Shown here: positions 51,420 through 60,735 of the stretch, in pieces
Position numbering within the stretch: the stretch's first letter is position 1
Layout: each line of letters begins with the position of its first letter
Source of the DNA: Verrucomicrobiaceae bacterium
GTDB taxonomy: Bacteria > Verrucomicrobiota > Verrucomicrobiia > Verrucomicrobiales > Verrucomicrobiaceae
Direction: 5' to 3'
Length of the DNA stretch: 64,000 nt
NCBI GenBank assembly: GCA_016795365.1
Contig: JAEUHN010000032.1
Location: 40,861-104,860 of the forward strand
Position numbers and translations under genes: made by a program
The notes under the pieces: model-generated
The model's database searches: none
Told to the model about the DNA's origin: nothing
Seen by the model: the letters and a program-made list of their open reading frames with translations, nothing else

Positions 51420-52760
51420 TCAAAGAATGCCGGTCACTTTTTCCCATTTCTCTATATAGACGAAGCGCGTCAAAGGCTTTGCAAGCGGTGCAAACATCTG
51501 TGCTTCGGTCTCACCCAGCTTCATCTTGAACATGCCGCCGCGAGTTGAGAAGAAAACGATGCCAGCCTCTTTGATGGACAGAACACTCGACCCACCGCCA
51601 CGGCTTGCGAAAGTGTAGGGCTCCGTGCTCACTCTTACCTCTTCCTTACCGATCTGCTTCACCCAAGTTCCCCGTAGATTCGAGTCTGGGACATCACGGG
51701 CACAGAGCAGCACATCATCGGCAATCCATTCATAGTGTTGCGCTGGAGTTCCAAGGGGCTCGATTTTCTTCCCTTCAATATTCACAAGCACCCTTGCGTT
51801 GAGGCTACCGCAGAAAACATAGTGACCCGTCGGTGACGGGTTGATCATCTCACTGCATTGAATGGGCAACCGCATCAATTGCCGAATCTCCTGCTTTTCC
51901 CGGTCATAAACGCCAAGAGCCACACCGGCCACCAAGTAAGCACAGGTGTTTCGATTCACCCAAGCGAACTCCGTCACCTTCATCCTGAAGTCCATGTCGA
52001 AATACTTCGCCTCATCTTTCTCAACATCGTAAACGAAAAGCTTCTGCACCCTGCGTTCGGTGGCACCACCAACGACAAGCGCCCCATCTGGAGATCTCTG
52101 ATTCTTCAAGCCGCTCAGGGGCACTTTCGTGGAAATGACTTCGCCAGTCACCAAGTCTATCCTCAATAACTGATTGTTGTTTCGCACCACCAGCACTTTG
52201 CTGGTAGCCAGCAGGATGTTATCGACAAAAAAACGTTCCATGAATCCCGCCGTCGTCGTGACTCTTTGCTCATCCACTAGTTTGAATTCACGAAGATTAA
52301 TCGTCGCCTTCCACACATCCTTGTCCTTGGCATAGACTGCCGTATCCATCGCCGAGTTGATGAACAAACCGTATTGGCCGCCGAGGCTTGCGTCTCGTTT
52401 GCCATCAAGATTGAGCCGCACCAATCCCTTACCATAGCGGGCAATCAGTTTGCCGTTCTCAGCATCGAGGAAGAGCTTCGCTGGCATCGCTTCCTTGAAC
52501 CAGTTCTTCAGAAGCAGCTTACCCGAATCCAACTGATACAAGTCACCATCGGCGACCAGCAAGTTGCCCTCCATTGAGGGAATCACCTCGGCCACCGCTT
52601 CGACTTTTTGCTTCGCGCGGTCATCCCTGACTACATTCTCCTTGTGTGTCTGGGAGCGTTTGAAATACCACCAGAAGCCAAACAATCCAGTGCTGACAAC
52701 GAACACACCTACGGCCAAAGCGATCTTAGGGAACTGCTTGAGAAAACGCCACCGGAACAT
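51420..52760 (-). CDS. Membrane-anchored beta-propeller-like protein in the transfer operon
   Basis: 446 residues with an N-terminal signal anchor (IALAVGVFVVSTGLFGFWWYF), then repeated beta strands of WD/PQQ-like character (LLVADGDLYQLDSGKLLLKNW, LVRLNLDGKRD, LLRIDLVTGEVIST). It would sit outside the membrane attached by its N-terminus. It lies downstream of the relaxase and a small cytoplasmic gene on the same strand, so it may assist DNA transfer, but no known family is recognised. Confidence 0.62.
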   Translation of the reverse strand: MFRWRFLKQFPKIALAVGVFVVSTGLFGFWWYFKRSQTHKENVVRDDRAKQKVEAVAEVIPSMEGNLLVADGDLYQLDSGKLLLKNWFKEAMPAKLFLDAENGKLIARYGKGLVRLNLDGKRDASLGGQYGLFINSAMDTAVYAKDKDVWKATINLREFKLVDEQRVTTTAGFMERFFVDNILLATSKVLVVRNNNQLLRIDLVTGEVISTKVPLSGLKNQRSPDGALVVGGATERRVQKLFVYDVEKDEAKYFDMDFRMKVTEFAWVNRNTCAYLVAGVALGVYDREKQEIRQLMRLPIQCSEMINPSPTGHYVFCGSLNARVLVNIEGKKIEPLGTPAQHYEWIADDVLLCARDVPDSNLRGTWVKQIGKEEVRVSTEPYTFASRGGGSSVLSIKEAGIVFFSTRGGMFKMKLGETEAQMFAPLAKPLTRFVYIEKWEKVTGIL

Positions 52761-52772
52761 GGGGGGGGGTGA

Positions 52773-53216
52773 TCAGGCTTGAGGAGCTTCCTCGGTTTCA
52801 GGAGTAAAATCTTTGGGCGGCGTGATGACAATTTCCTCAATGAATGAGTCGTTGTCTTTGTGGTCCTGCATCTCCGAATCGGCTTCCTTCACCCACGCGA
52901 CGCGCTTCTGTTTGATACCAATGAAGAGAGGCTGGAGTCCTCTCCCTTTAATGGTCACAAGGAACCCACCAAAAGCCAGGTCAATGCAACCACTCTCTGG
53001 ATCGTGGTTGAACCAAATGAGATCCGTGTAGCTGAAGCAGGTTTGCAAGCCGTTGCTGAATTGCAGTTCAAGAAAATGCTCCTGCATGGTTTCACCGACC
53101 AGAATGGAGAAGAACTTGTCTTCCTCGGGTTGCGACGAATCAGCCACAGTTTTTTCAGACCTCTGGCGCTTCTGTTCAAGGATTTGGTCGATCTGGTCTT
53201 GTCCCATAAAACTCAC
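52773..53216 (-). CDS. Hypothetical protein coupled to the relaxase gene
   Basis: 147 residues; N-terminal helix (QIDQILEQKRQRSEKT), then a beta-rich domain (FFSILVGETMQEHFLELQFSNGLQTCFSYTDLIWFNHDP), acidic tail. Its ATG overlaps the relaxase stop by 4 nt, so the two are translated together. It may be a relaxase accessory. Unrecognised. Confidence 0.68.
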   Translation of the reverse strand: MSFMGQDQIDQILEQKRQRSEKTVADSSQPEEDKFFSILVGETMQEHFLELQFSNGLQTCFSYTDLIWFNHDPESGCIDLAFGGFLVTIKGRGLQPLFIGIKQKRVAWVKEADSEMQDHKDNDSFIEEIVITPPKDFTPETEEAPQA

Positions 53217-56200
53217 TTTCTTGGTGGTGGCGGTTTCGGCGGCGGCATTTGCTGCGCTTGTATCTTGAGCTGCAATGCTGCCTGTTTTTGTGCGGCAGCT
53301 CCAGCATCAATCGGCTTTTGCTTCGCCGCATGGTTCGCAACTTGAGGCATGTTGTTTTGCTGCAACGGTTTTACTTCCGTGGTGCCCATTTTGACTTGCC
53401 GTGCTGCGCCTTGCGCTGGCTTGGGTTGCTGTGTCTGCGCAACTCGCTGACCTTGGGTTTTCACGGCCTGCTGTTCCTTTCCCTGCCCCTTCACCTTATC
53501 CGCCAGCTTGTTGAAATGGGTCGTCGCCGTCTGATACATGTTCGACGCCCAGCTCTTCCGCACATTCGTCTGTTGCGGTGCTGCCTTCTGCTGCTCATGA
53601 CTTGGCTTCTTTTCACCGACCTTCGGCGCTTCAACAGCGGCTTGCTGCTTGAGGCTCGCCTGTTGCTGCTTCGAGTCTGCCCCACCTTTGCTCGGCTCAG
53701 GAACCGCGCTGGCGGATTGCTCGACCTTGCGGGCTTCTGTCGGCTTTTCCGGCAGAGCTTTGTCTTTGTCCGGTGCAGCCAATGCTTTTTCTTCCGCTCC
53801 CTTTTTTGCTTCGTGAAGAGCGAGCATTTTTTCACGAAACGGCGTCGTGTGCAGACTGGTTTTAGGCAGCGTGCGTCCGCGTGGCTGCCCGCCCTTTTTC
53901 TTGCTCATTGGATGTCCTTTGGAGCGGCTTTTGCCGTCTGGCCCCGCGAGATTGCGGCGCATTTCGATATAGCCCCTCCAGTTCGCGCCAGTGCCCTTCT
54001 TGAGAGGGTTTTGCTGACGCTGCTTTGCCACCGTTTGAACCCATGACTTTGACTCGTCCAAACCCCGACGGCTTTGGATCGCGTCACGCCATTGTTTTGA
54101 TCCAAGTTCGGTGCTCATTGAGGAGATTTCTTTCTGGTTCAGTTCTGCCAGCTCGACCCCCGCCATGCGGGTTGACGAGTTGCCGACCGCCTCTTGCAGA
54201 CCACGGCGGTTATCAGTGTAGATGCGGATGGTTTCCTTCCCACGGCTGCAAGAGACATAAAACTGTTCTCTGGAGCTGGCAACAAACGACGCCTCGCTCT
54301 GAGCGACCAGGACATGCCGGACGCTCTTGCTCTGCGATGAGTGCGAAGTCTGGCAGTAACCATAGGCGAAGTGACCGTGATTCTTGTCCAGAACCGCCCC
54401 CGTGTTCAAGACAATCCGCCCCTGCTTGTCGAACTTCTCGACGGTGAACACGTTGCCGTTGTTCAGCCGCCTGCCGTCGGCACTCTGGCCGTTGCGGGTA
54501 ATGCGAATCCTGTCCCCTTTGCCGATGGCAATCTCCCGTTGCTCGAAGACCTGGAACTTTGGCGCGTCTTTCATGGAGAGGACGCCGGTCACGCCATTCT
54601 CCAGGCTGACCTGCACGGCACCACTGGCATCATGGCCCAGAACGCGCAGGATTTCGCCGCGCTTCACCCCCTTGGCGTTCTGATGATACTGAACAACCAG
54701 CTCAGGACTGTAGTTTTCGGGCAGCGCCCTCGCCGCTTCTTCCCATTGCAGATTGTGATACTGGATGAACTGCCGCTCCACCCCCAGCGATTTTGCGTCA
54801 CGCTTTGCGCCACGAATCGCCTCCGTTACCTTGGCACTTTCCGCATGGGTGGGTGATACTACCAGCGGAACATCCCCGTGTTTTGACAGTGCAAGGAAGT
54901 CACCTGCGAGCTGCCGATAACGCTCCGCTTCATCGGCGATCTCAACGAAAGCATCCAGCTTCTCCAGCCTCCTGAATCCCGTCCGCAAGTCGCCTTTACT
55001 CAGAGCCTCAATCGCCAGCTTGTAATCCTCAAGCTCTTGTCTCCTGATTTGCGTCACTTCAGCGACCCGCAGCCCCGCATGTTGTTGAAGCAGCCGGAAG
55101 GCGTCGCCACGAGCAACGGGCGCATGTTGCGCCGTGTCACCCGTCAGAATCACCCGCGTTCCATTGCCGGCAATCTCCATGATGCGCCACATGTCGCGCA
55201 CACCGAGCAGCCCGGCTTCATCAACCCAGATGACCTGCCCGCGAATCTGCTTTTGCAGCTTCGTGTTTGTCAGCAGATGTGCCACGGTTTCAGCTCCCTC
55301 AAAACCTGCCTCCCGCAGCGTTTCACGAGAGGCCGACGCCGATGGAGCAAAGGCAAAAACTTTGACACCCCTTGCCTCAATCGCGGCGACCGCTTCTTTC
55401 ATCAGCGTGGTCTTGCCAACGCCTGCCCCGCCGCGAATCGCAATCACTTGGTCACGACTCGTCAGGATATGCTTCACCGCTGCGCGTTGTTCATCCGAGA
55501 GAAAGCTGTCGAGATTCAACTTGCCGCGACCGCCAAGCGGCATCGCTGAATTTCGCCCCGCACGGGCGAAGTTGATGAGCGCCACTTCTTCGGCCAGCAC
55601 ATCCATCGTGGTGCAGAGATGTTCCTCACCCACCAGCCGACCAATCAACCCTCTGCGCTCAAACTCGGATTTGATCGCCTGCGGCGTCGTGTTGCCGATG
55701 CCGTAGCGCATCGCCTCCGCGAGAATCCTCCCGCGCTCCACGACCGACTGCTTTTCAAACAGCTTGGCGAGGGCGTAATCCACCGCTTCGGAAGCCGTCA
55801 CCCTCGCCCCGCGAGGCTGATCCTTGTCATAGCAAACCTTCGAGATCGTGACCTTTTCCTCTTCTGTCAGGCGGACAGACCATGCCGCCATCAGATCGGG
55901 GAAAGTCAGGCCGTGCCGTTTTCCCTCACGAGTCAGTGCTCCCAGCGTCTCTTTTTCCTTCGGGTCCGTGATGCCCTTTTCCTGCGCCAGTCGCTCGATT
56001 TGAGCAGTGCGCCGCGAAAACTTGGCCAGCACACTGGTGGGCATTCCCTTGATCTCCCAGCCCTGCGTTGTCCGCTGGATGGAATATCCTTGCATCGCAA
56101 GTGCCACCGCCAGACGGGAGTGAAACGCCGCTTCGCTGTAGGGGGCATTGCGTTTGATGTCGCGAAACTTCGCCGCCTTCCAGCGCCCTTCCTCGCCGTC

Positions 56201-56722
56201 GAAAGTCGCGTTAAAGGCGAAGCAATGGACATGCAAATGAGGGTCAGGAATCCCCCCGACCGGACGCGCCGTGAAGTGAACGAACTCTCCCCAGGCCAGG
56301 TTTCCCGTCACCCGATTGCTCGACGCTCCCCGCTTTCGCACCCGCGTTGCGGTATTCTCTTCAATCTCCGTCATCGTCTCCTGAACTGCCTGCCGGAACG
56401 CTTTCAGGACGTTCTTATCCAGCGTCATCGCATACAGAACCGAGAGACTTTTTGGCGCGTGAAAGTTGATGTCGTAACCGACGATCCGATCCGACTTTGT
56501 GTGTGGCGTCAGCCTCCCGCCATCCACGGGATGCCGGTTTTCTACCAGCGCGGCGAACGCTTCACTGGTAACGTTTCCCGACAGCCCCATCCGTTCGGCG
56601 GCTTTGCCATGCCAGTTGCCTACCACCTCCTGCTTCTCGGTGTAGTAGTCCTCACGCTTGAGACCCTCAGCGTAATACTGGCGGGCAGCAGCCGCGCTTT
56701 TGTGAGCGACCACTCTTAGCAT
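53213..56722 (-). CDS. MobF-type conjugative relaxase/helicase (TrwC/TraI family)
   Basis: 1169 residues. The relaxase domain (1-300) has Tyr16/17 and Tyr26/27 as nucleophile candidates and the three-His metal site H162-x-H164-x-H166 in PDPHLHVHCF. A superfamily-1 helicase follows, with Walker A GGAGVGKTT near 440 and VIWVDEAG. The C-terminal 270 residues are Lys/Gln/Pro-rich and disordered. The enzyme nicks oriT, stays bound to the 5' end and unwinds the transferred strand. It is divergent from the coupling-protein gene, with oriT probably in between. Confidence 0.95.
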   Translation of the reverse strand: MLRVVAHKSAAAARQYYAEGLKREDYYTEKQEVVGNWHGKAAERMGLSGNVTSEAFAALVENRHPVDGGRLTPHTKSDRIVGYDINFHAPKSLSVLYAMTLDKNVLKAFRQAVQETMTEIEENTATRVRKRGASSNRVTGNLAWGEFVHFTARPVGGIPDPHLHVHCFAFNATFDGEEGRWKAAKFRDIKRNAPYSEAAFHSRLAVALAMQGYSIQRTTQGWEIKGMPTSVLAKFSRRTAQIERLAQEKGITDPKEKETLGALTREGKRHGLTFPDLMAAWSVRLTEEEKVTISKVCYDKDQPRGARVTASEAVDYALAKLFEKQSVVERGRILAEAMRYGIGNTTPQAIKSEFERRGLIGRLVGEEHLCTTMDVLAEEVALINFARAGRNSAMPLGGRGKLNLDSFLSDEQRAAVKHILTSRDQVIAIRGGAGVGKTTLMKEAVAAIEARGVKVFAFAPSASASRETLREAGFEGAETVAHLLTNTKLQKQIRGQVIWVDEAGLLGVRDMWRIMEIAGNGTRVILTGDTAQHAPVARGDAFRLLQQHAGLRVAEVTQIRRQELEDYKLAIEALSKGDLRTGFRRLEKLDAFVEIADEAERYRQLAGDFLALSKHGDVPLVVSPTHAESAKVTEAIRGAKRDAKSLGVERQFIQYHNLQWEEAARALPENYSPELVVQYHQNAKGVKRGEILRVLGHDASGAVQVSLENGVTGVLSMKDAPKFQVFEQREIAIGKGDRIRITRNGQSADGRRLNNGNVFTVEKFDKQGRIVLNTGAVLDKNHGHFAYGYCQTSHSSQSKSVRHVLVAQSEASFVASSREQFYVSCSRGKETIRIYTDNRRGLQEAVGNSSTRMAGVELAELNQKEISSMSTELGSKQWRDAIQSRRGLDESKSWVQTVAKQRQQNPLKKGTGANWRGYIEMRRNLAGPDGKSRSKGHPMSKKKGGQPRGRTLPKTSLHTTPFREKMLALHEAKKGAEEKALAAPDKDKALPEKPTEARKVEQSASAVPEPSKGGADSKQQQASLKQQAAVEAPKVGEKKPSHEQQKAAPQQTNVRKSWASNMYQTATTHFNKLADKVKGQGKEQQAVKTQGQRVAQTQQPKPAQGAARQVKMGTTEVKPLQQNNMPQVANHAAKQKPIDAGAAAQKQAALQLKIQAQQMPPPKPPPPRK

Positions 56723-57031
56723 ACAGGCATTGTATCACAGATTGGGGCGGCACTCCAGTTTCGTCGAGGCATGGGAAAATCTTGCCTGCTTGCCAGCTAA
56801 AAAGCCAGCTTTCTATCATCCTTGCCATCGAGCTTGCGGGCTTGCGAGCAAGTGAGTTTCCAAGCAGTCTAGCCACCTTGCGGACTACCTTTCTTGCGAG
56901 CGAGCTAGCTTGCTAGCAATGTTGCAAATTTGCTTTCAGACATCTGCCCTATGCAGTGCATAGGGAGGGGTTTTCGCTCGCCTGCGAGCCGCCCACCAGC
57001 TAGCCTTTTCCCACCACCGCCGCCCCGCCAC
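56723..57031. other. Divergent intergenic region, candidate oriT/transfer promoter
   Basis: About 310 nt between the relaxase and coupling-protein starts. It is crowded with CTTGC/GCAAG strings (CTTGCCTGCTTGCCAGC, GCTTGCGGGCTTGCGAGCAAG, GCTAGCTTGCTAGC). CCCTATGCA (56947-56955) and TGCATAGGG (56957-56965) form a 9-bp inverted repeat around a single G. Position next to a MobF relaxase makes this the likely transfer origin. The 57032 start for the coupling protein is chosen for its fold; two upstream in-frame ATGs extend into this region. Confidence 0.55.
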
Positions 57032-58591
57032 ATGGACGAGTTCTCCCTCACCAAGCCCACTTCGCAGCAGCCCAAAGGTGGCGGACATTCCGCCGCGAGG
57101 GACTGGCCGGACGACGAGGAAGCCATTCTGGAACTCGGCAAGGGGAGGGAGCCGCGGCCCGAAAACTTCTGGTGCCTCAAAGATGCCTTTGAGGGGGTGC
57201 AGATTTTCGGGGGCACGGGTTCCGGCAAGTCATCGGGGAGCGGGCAGGCGCTCGCCCGAGGGTTCCTTGAGTCCAACTTGGGAGGTCTGGTTCTGACCGC
57301 CAAACTCGATGAGGTTCTATCGTGGAAGCGAATGGCGAAAGCCACCGGACGTGAGACAGATTTGCTCATTGTTGAACCGGGCGCACCGCACCAGTTCAAC
57401 TTCTTGCGCTACGAGTTGAAGCGACCAGGAACGGGGGCAGGCCACACCGAGAATCTAGTGAATCTGTTCTGTAGCGTTCTCGAAGCCGCTGAGAGGAAGC
57501 AGGGACAAAGCGGGGGAGGCGGGAACGATGCCTACTGGCAGCGCACCCTGAAACAACTCCTGCGCAACTCCATCGACCTCGCCATTCTCGCCCTAGATGA
57601 TGTCAGCCTGCCGTCCCTTTACCGCATCATCACTACCGCCCCGAGAAGCGCACAGGAAGCGGCGCACAAAGAATGGCAGGACAGCTCGGTTTGCTATGCC
57701 CTGATCGAAACCGCCGAAGCCAAGGCCGACGAGAAGAAGCGGACGGCAGATTTCGAGCTGACCCGCGACTATTGGCTGAAGGAGTATCCGAACCTCGCTC
57801 CCGAAACCCGCTCGGTCATCGTTTCGACATTCACCAGCATGGCCGACTGCTTCATGCGCGGCCTGCTCCGGGACCTGTTTTGCTCCGAACTGACATTCAA
57901 ACCAGAAGACACTTTCGACGGCAAGATCATCATTCTGAATCTGCCAGTGAAGGAGTTCAACGAACTGGGGCAGTTCGCCCAGGTGCTTTTCAAATTCGTC
58001 TGGCAGAGGGCAGTTGAACGGCGAGTGCCTCCCGGCATCGACCGTGCCAAGTCCCAGGCAACGATCCGCCCCGTGTTCCTCTGGGCGGACGAATCGCAGT
58101 TTTTTGTGAATTCCTACGATGCACTGTTCCAAAGCACTGCTCGCAGTTCGCGATCCTGCACAGTCTATCTGACTCAGAACCTCCCCAGCTACTTTTCCGC
58201 CTTCGGCGGCCAGAACTCCCGTTCCGATGCTGAGAGCTTTCTCGGAAATCTCCAGACCAAGATTTTCCACGCCAACGGCGATCCGACGACGAACAACTGG
58301 TCCGCTGAATCCATTGGCAAAACCCGGCAAGCTCAGTTCTACGGAGGGCTTTCCGAAGCAATGGCACGGGCAGGGGGCAGCATGAACCAGAATGCCGGGG
58401 GCAGTCTAGTCTTTGAATACTTGGTGCAACCGCAGGAGTTCACCATGCTGCGCACCGGAGGCCCGGAATGTGATTTCCAGGTCGATTCGATCATCTTCCA
58501 GGGCGGCAGGCGATGGCTAGCCACCGTCAAAGAAAAGGACAAGGCCCAGAACTTCATCCGTCACGTCTTCCCGCAGAAATATGAAGGATAG
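57032..58591 (+). CDS. TraD/VirD4-like type IV coupling protein ATPase
   Basis: 519 residues. Walker A GGTGSGKS is at 60-67, a Walker B-like VFLWADESQFFVNSYD lies in the central part, and the arginine/TraM-binding region (SRSCTVYLTQNLPSYFSAFGG) follows. Such ATPases link the relaxase-DNA complex to the type IV pore. Unusually, no N-terminal transmembrane segment precedes the ATPase domain, so it resembles the soluble coupling-ATPase branch and may use a separate membrane partner, perhaps the next gene. Start at MDEFSLTK. Confidence 0.88.
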   Translation: MDEFSLTKPTSQQPKGGGHSAARDWPDDEEAILELGKGREPRPENFWCLKDAFEGVQIFGGTGSGKSSGSGQALARGFLESNLGGLVLTAKLDEVLSWKRMAKATGRETDLLIVEPGAPHQFNFLRYELKRPGTGAGHTENLVNLFCSVLEAAERKQGQSGGGGNDAYWQRTLKQLLRNSIDLAILALDDVSLPSLYRIITTAPRSAQEAAHKEWQDSSVCYALIETAEAKADEKKRTADFELTRDYWLKEYPNLAPETRSVIVSTFTSMADCFMRGLLRDLFCSELTFKPEDTFDGKIIILNLPVKEFNELGQFAQVLFKFVWQRAVERRVPPGIDRAKSQATIRPVFLWADESQFFVNSYDALFQSTARSSRSCTVYLTQNLPSYFSAFGGQNSRSDAESFLGNLQTKIFHANGDPTTNNWSAESIGKTRQAQFYGGLSEAMARAGGSMNQNAGGSLVFEYLVQPQEFTMLRTGGPECDFQVDSIIFQGGRRWLATVKEKDKAQNFIRHVFPQKYEG

Positions 58592-59468
58592 GCAAATCCA
58601 CACGGTAGGACCGCAGCCACGAGTGCCCATCGTTAGCTCCATGCTGCACTGGTTCGCGATCCCTGCGATTGTTTATCTGCGCTCCGGCTTCGGGTTCTCG
58701 TTCCTGAGCCCGAAAAGTGTCTTTCTGGTCTTTTCATGGGCCACTGTCCTATTCACCATTTACGCATGGCTGGAGGAGGGTGCTTGGCAATCGTATTGGG
58801 CGCTCAGCAGCTTGGGCATGGGGGCCGCTTTCCTCTACGTCACGCATCTCGTTGTTGCGTTCACGCGAGAAACACGTCGCACGGGCAAGCATGACTTCTA
58901 TTCTGGCACGTCTCATATTCTCAAACTCCCTGGACTGACTCAATTTCGCGGGAACGCCCGCATCGAGCTGGCTATTCAGTTGTGGGTGGAACCACTCATC
59001 GTGCTGGTCGTGGCAACGATTCTGCGGAGCTTTTTCGCAGAGCACCTGCTCTCCCAATGGCTGCGTCTGGTTGCCGTTGCCATGTGGTGCAAGGAGTTCA
59101 TCAACTACTGGTATCATCTCCGCCATCGCAAGAAGCAGGAAGACGTGTTTTCTGATGCAGAGGAAACTATGGATGGCAATCCTTCGGCAACGGAATTTGC
59201 CGCACCCAACGCAACAGGGCGTAAGCCTCGTGAAAAACGACAGCGGGCCACCACAGCGAGCGGGCAGAGCGACGAAGAGCTACGTTTTGCAGAAGTCTTG
59301 CGGTTGCTGCCACCCTACGATCTACAGCAGGCTGAGCAGAACTATTGCGCGTTGATGAAGAGCTGCCGTCCGGACCCGAACGATGAATCAGCAAGAAACG
59401 GTCAGCGTGTGGCCGAACTGCATGATGCTATTGAGTTCTTCCGCAGCAGGCCGAACGGGACGGGCTAA
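58581..59468 (+). CDS. Membrane protein overlapping the coupling protein gene
   Basis: 295 residues with about four transmembrane helices in the first 180 residues (LHWFAIPAIVYLRSG, VFLVFSWATVLFTIYAWL, YWALSSLGMGAAFLYVTHLVV, PLIVLVVATILRSFF), then a basic linker and a C-terminal helical domain (FAEVLRLLPPYDLQQAEQNYCALMKSCRP). It overlaps the coupling protein end by 11 nt. It could supply the membrane anchor missing from that ATPase; this is inference. Confidence 0.7.
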   Translation: MKDRQIHTVGPQPRVPIVSSMLHWFAIPAIVYLRSGFGFSFLSPKSVFLVFSWATVLFTIYAWLEEGAWQSYWALSSLGMGAAFLYVTHLVVAFTRETRRTGKHDFYSGTSHILKLPGLTQFRGNARIELAIQLWVEPLIVLVVATILRSFFAEHLLSQWLRLVAVAMWCKEFINYWYHLRHRKKQEDVFSDAEETMDGNPSATEFAAPNATGRKPREKRQRATTASGQSDEELRFAEVLRLLPPYDLQQAEQNYCALMKSCRPDPNDESARNGQRVAELHDAIEFFRSRPNGTG

Positions 59469-59583
59469 GTAGAGCTGGGACGCGGGTGAAAGTAAGTAGG
59501 CTCTACAAGTTCAACGATCTTGTTGAACTCGACAAAATTTCGACTCTCATGGAGCCAAAGTTAATATTCATTAACTATTCTAA

Positions 59584-60720
59584 ATGGCTGCTACTACCAT
59601 CAAAGATGTTCGTGACTGGATGCCTGGGGTGCTTTGCAAAGAGCAACTCGAGAAGCTTGTTGGATTGGTCATCTTGGGGGATTTACCTGCCGATTTCGAC
59701 AAATCTTCGATGGATCTGACCCTCTCTCGTGACGGGTGGGAACTCAAAAACGGAGCTCTCAAACCATCAAGAGGCCCCTACCTTCAACAGAAGCACACAT
59801 ACTCAGGATTTTTTGAAGACCTGGTCGCTGACGAGTCTGGGCAGTTCATCCTCTATCCAGGCAAGACATATCTTTTCAAAACTCAACAGCGACTTCACGC
59901 CAAGTCCATCAAAGAGCTTGGTATTTTTGGGCAAGCAACGGCAAGGAGTTCCATCGGAAGGTTAGACGTGCTGGCTCGTTTAATCGTTGATGGAATGAAT
60001 TGTTATGAGGGATTTCGTCCTGATGAAGTGGAATCTGGAGACATGTTCGTCGAAATCACACCCTTATCGTTTCCGATTTCCGTGAAACCGGGTAGCGCAG
60101 TTTCGCAGTTGAGGTTGTTTCTAGGGCCTCCTGAAGACTGTGAAATCAAAGGAGCATTACTTCACCAGGCTACAATTCTCGGAGAACCTGCTGACGGTTA
60201 TCTCCGTGTAGATTTGAGCCATGTTCAAAAAGGAGATCGTGAAGCGTGTGCTTTAAAGGCGAGGAATGCCGACTCGTTGAGCCCGGTGCCTGCTATCAAG
60301 GGAGCTTCCAAACCTCACCCTTCAGAATACTGGGAGAGAATCGAAGCAAGTCTCAACATTCACAACGAACGCTACCTAAAGATCGAGAAAGGATCGTTTT
60401 ATATTCTGCGGTCTAAGGAGCAACTGGCCTTGCACGGATCTACCGCAGTGTATTGCATGGCGATTGATGAAACTATTGGAGAGATGCGAATCCATTACGC
60501 AGGTTTTGTGCATCCATGGTTTGGACGCGAGCGCAAAGATAAAGGCAAAGGCACGCCTCTCATCTTTGAAGTTCGGGGGCACGATGTCCCAGTGATTTTG
60601 CGAGATGGCGAGATTCTCGCCAAATTGCGATATTATCACATGTCAAGAGAGCCTCAAAAAACAGAAGACCAGTATTCTGATCAGACTTTGAATCTGTCCG
60701 GTTTCTTTGCAGACTGGTAG
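59584..60720 (+). CDS. Two-domain dCTP deaminase-like protein
   Basis: 378 residues holding two successive dUTPase/dCTP-deaminase barrels. The first (20-190) has DFDKSSMDLTL and the signature TARSSIGR (119-126) with E157 in FVEITP, matching the Ser/Arg/Glu catalytic set of dCTP deaminase. The second (about 250-370) has HYAGFVHPWFG and FEVRGHDVPVILRDGE but not the full signature. Two-domain dcd proteins of this length are known in some Proteobacteria. dCTP deamination feeds dTTP synthesis, and related deaminases are also antiphage proteins that drain dCTP. It is paired with a GNAT-ASCH gene 15 nt downstream. Confidence 0.82.
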   Translation: MAATTIKDVRDWMPGVLCKEQLEKLVGLVILGDLPADFDKSSMDLTLSRDGWELKNGALKPSRGPYLQQKHTYSGFFEDLVADESGQFILYPGKTYLFKTQQRLHAKSIKELGIFGQATARSSIGRLDVLARLIVDGMNCYEGFRPDEVESGDMFVEITPLSFPISVKPGSAVSQLRLFLGPPEDCEIKGALLHQATILGEPADGYLRVDLSHVQKGDREACALKARNADSLSPVPAIKGASKPHPSEYWERIEASLNIHNERYLKIEKGSFYILRSKEQLALHGSTAVYCMAIDETIGEMRIHYAGFVHPWFGRERKDKGKGTPLIFEVRGHDVPVILRDGEILAKLRYYHMSREPQKTEDQYSDQTLNLSGFFADW

Positions 60721-60735
60721 CAATGCTCTATTGTC

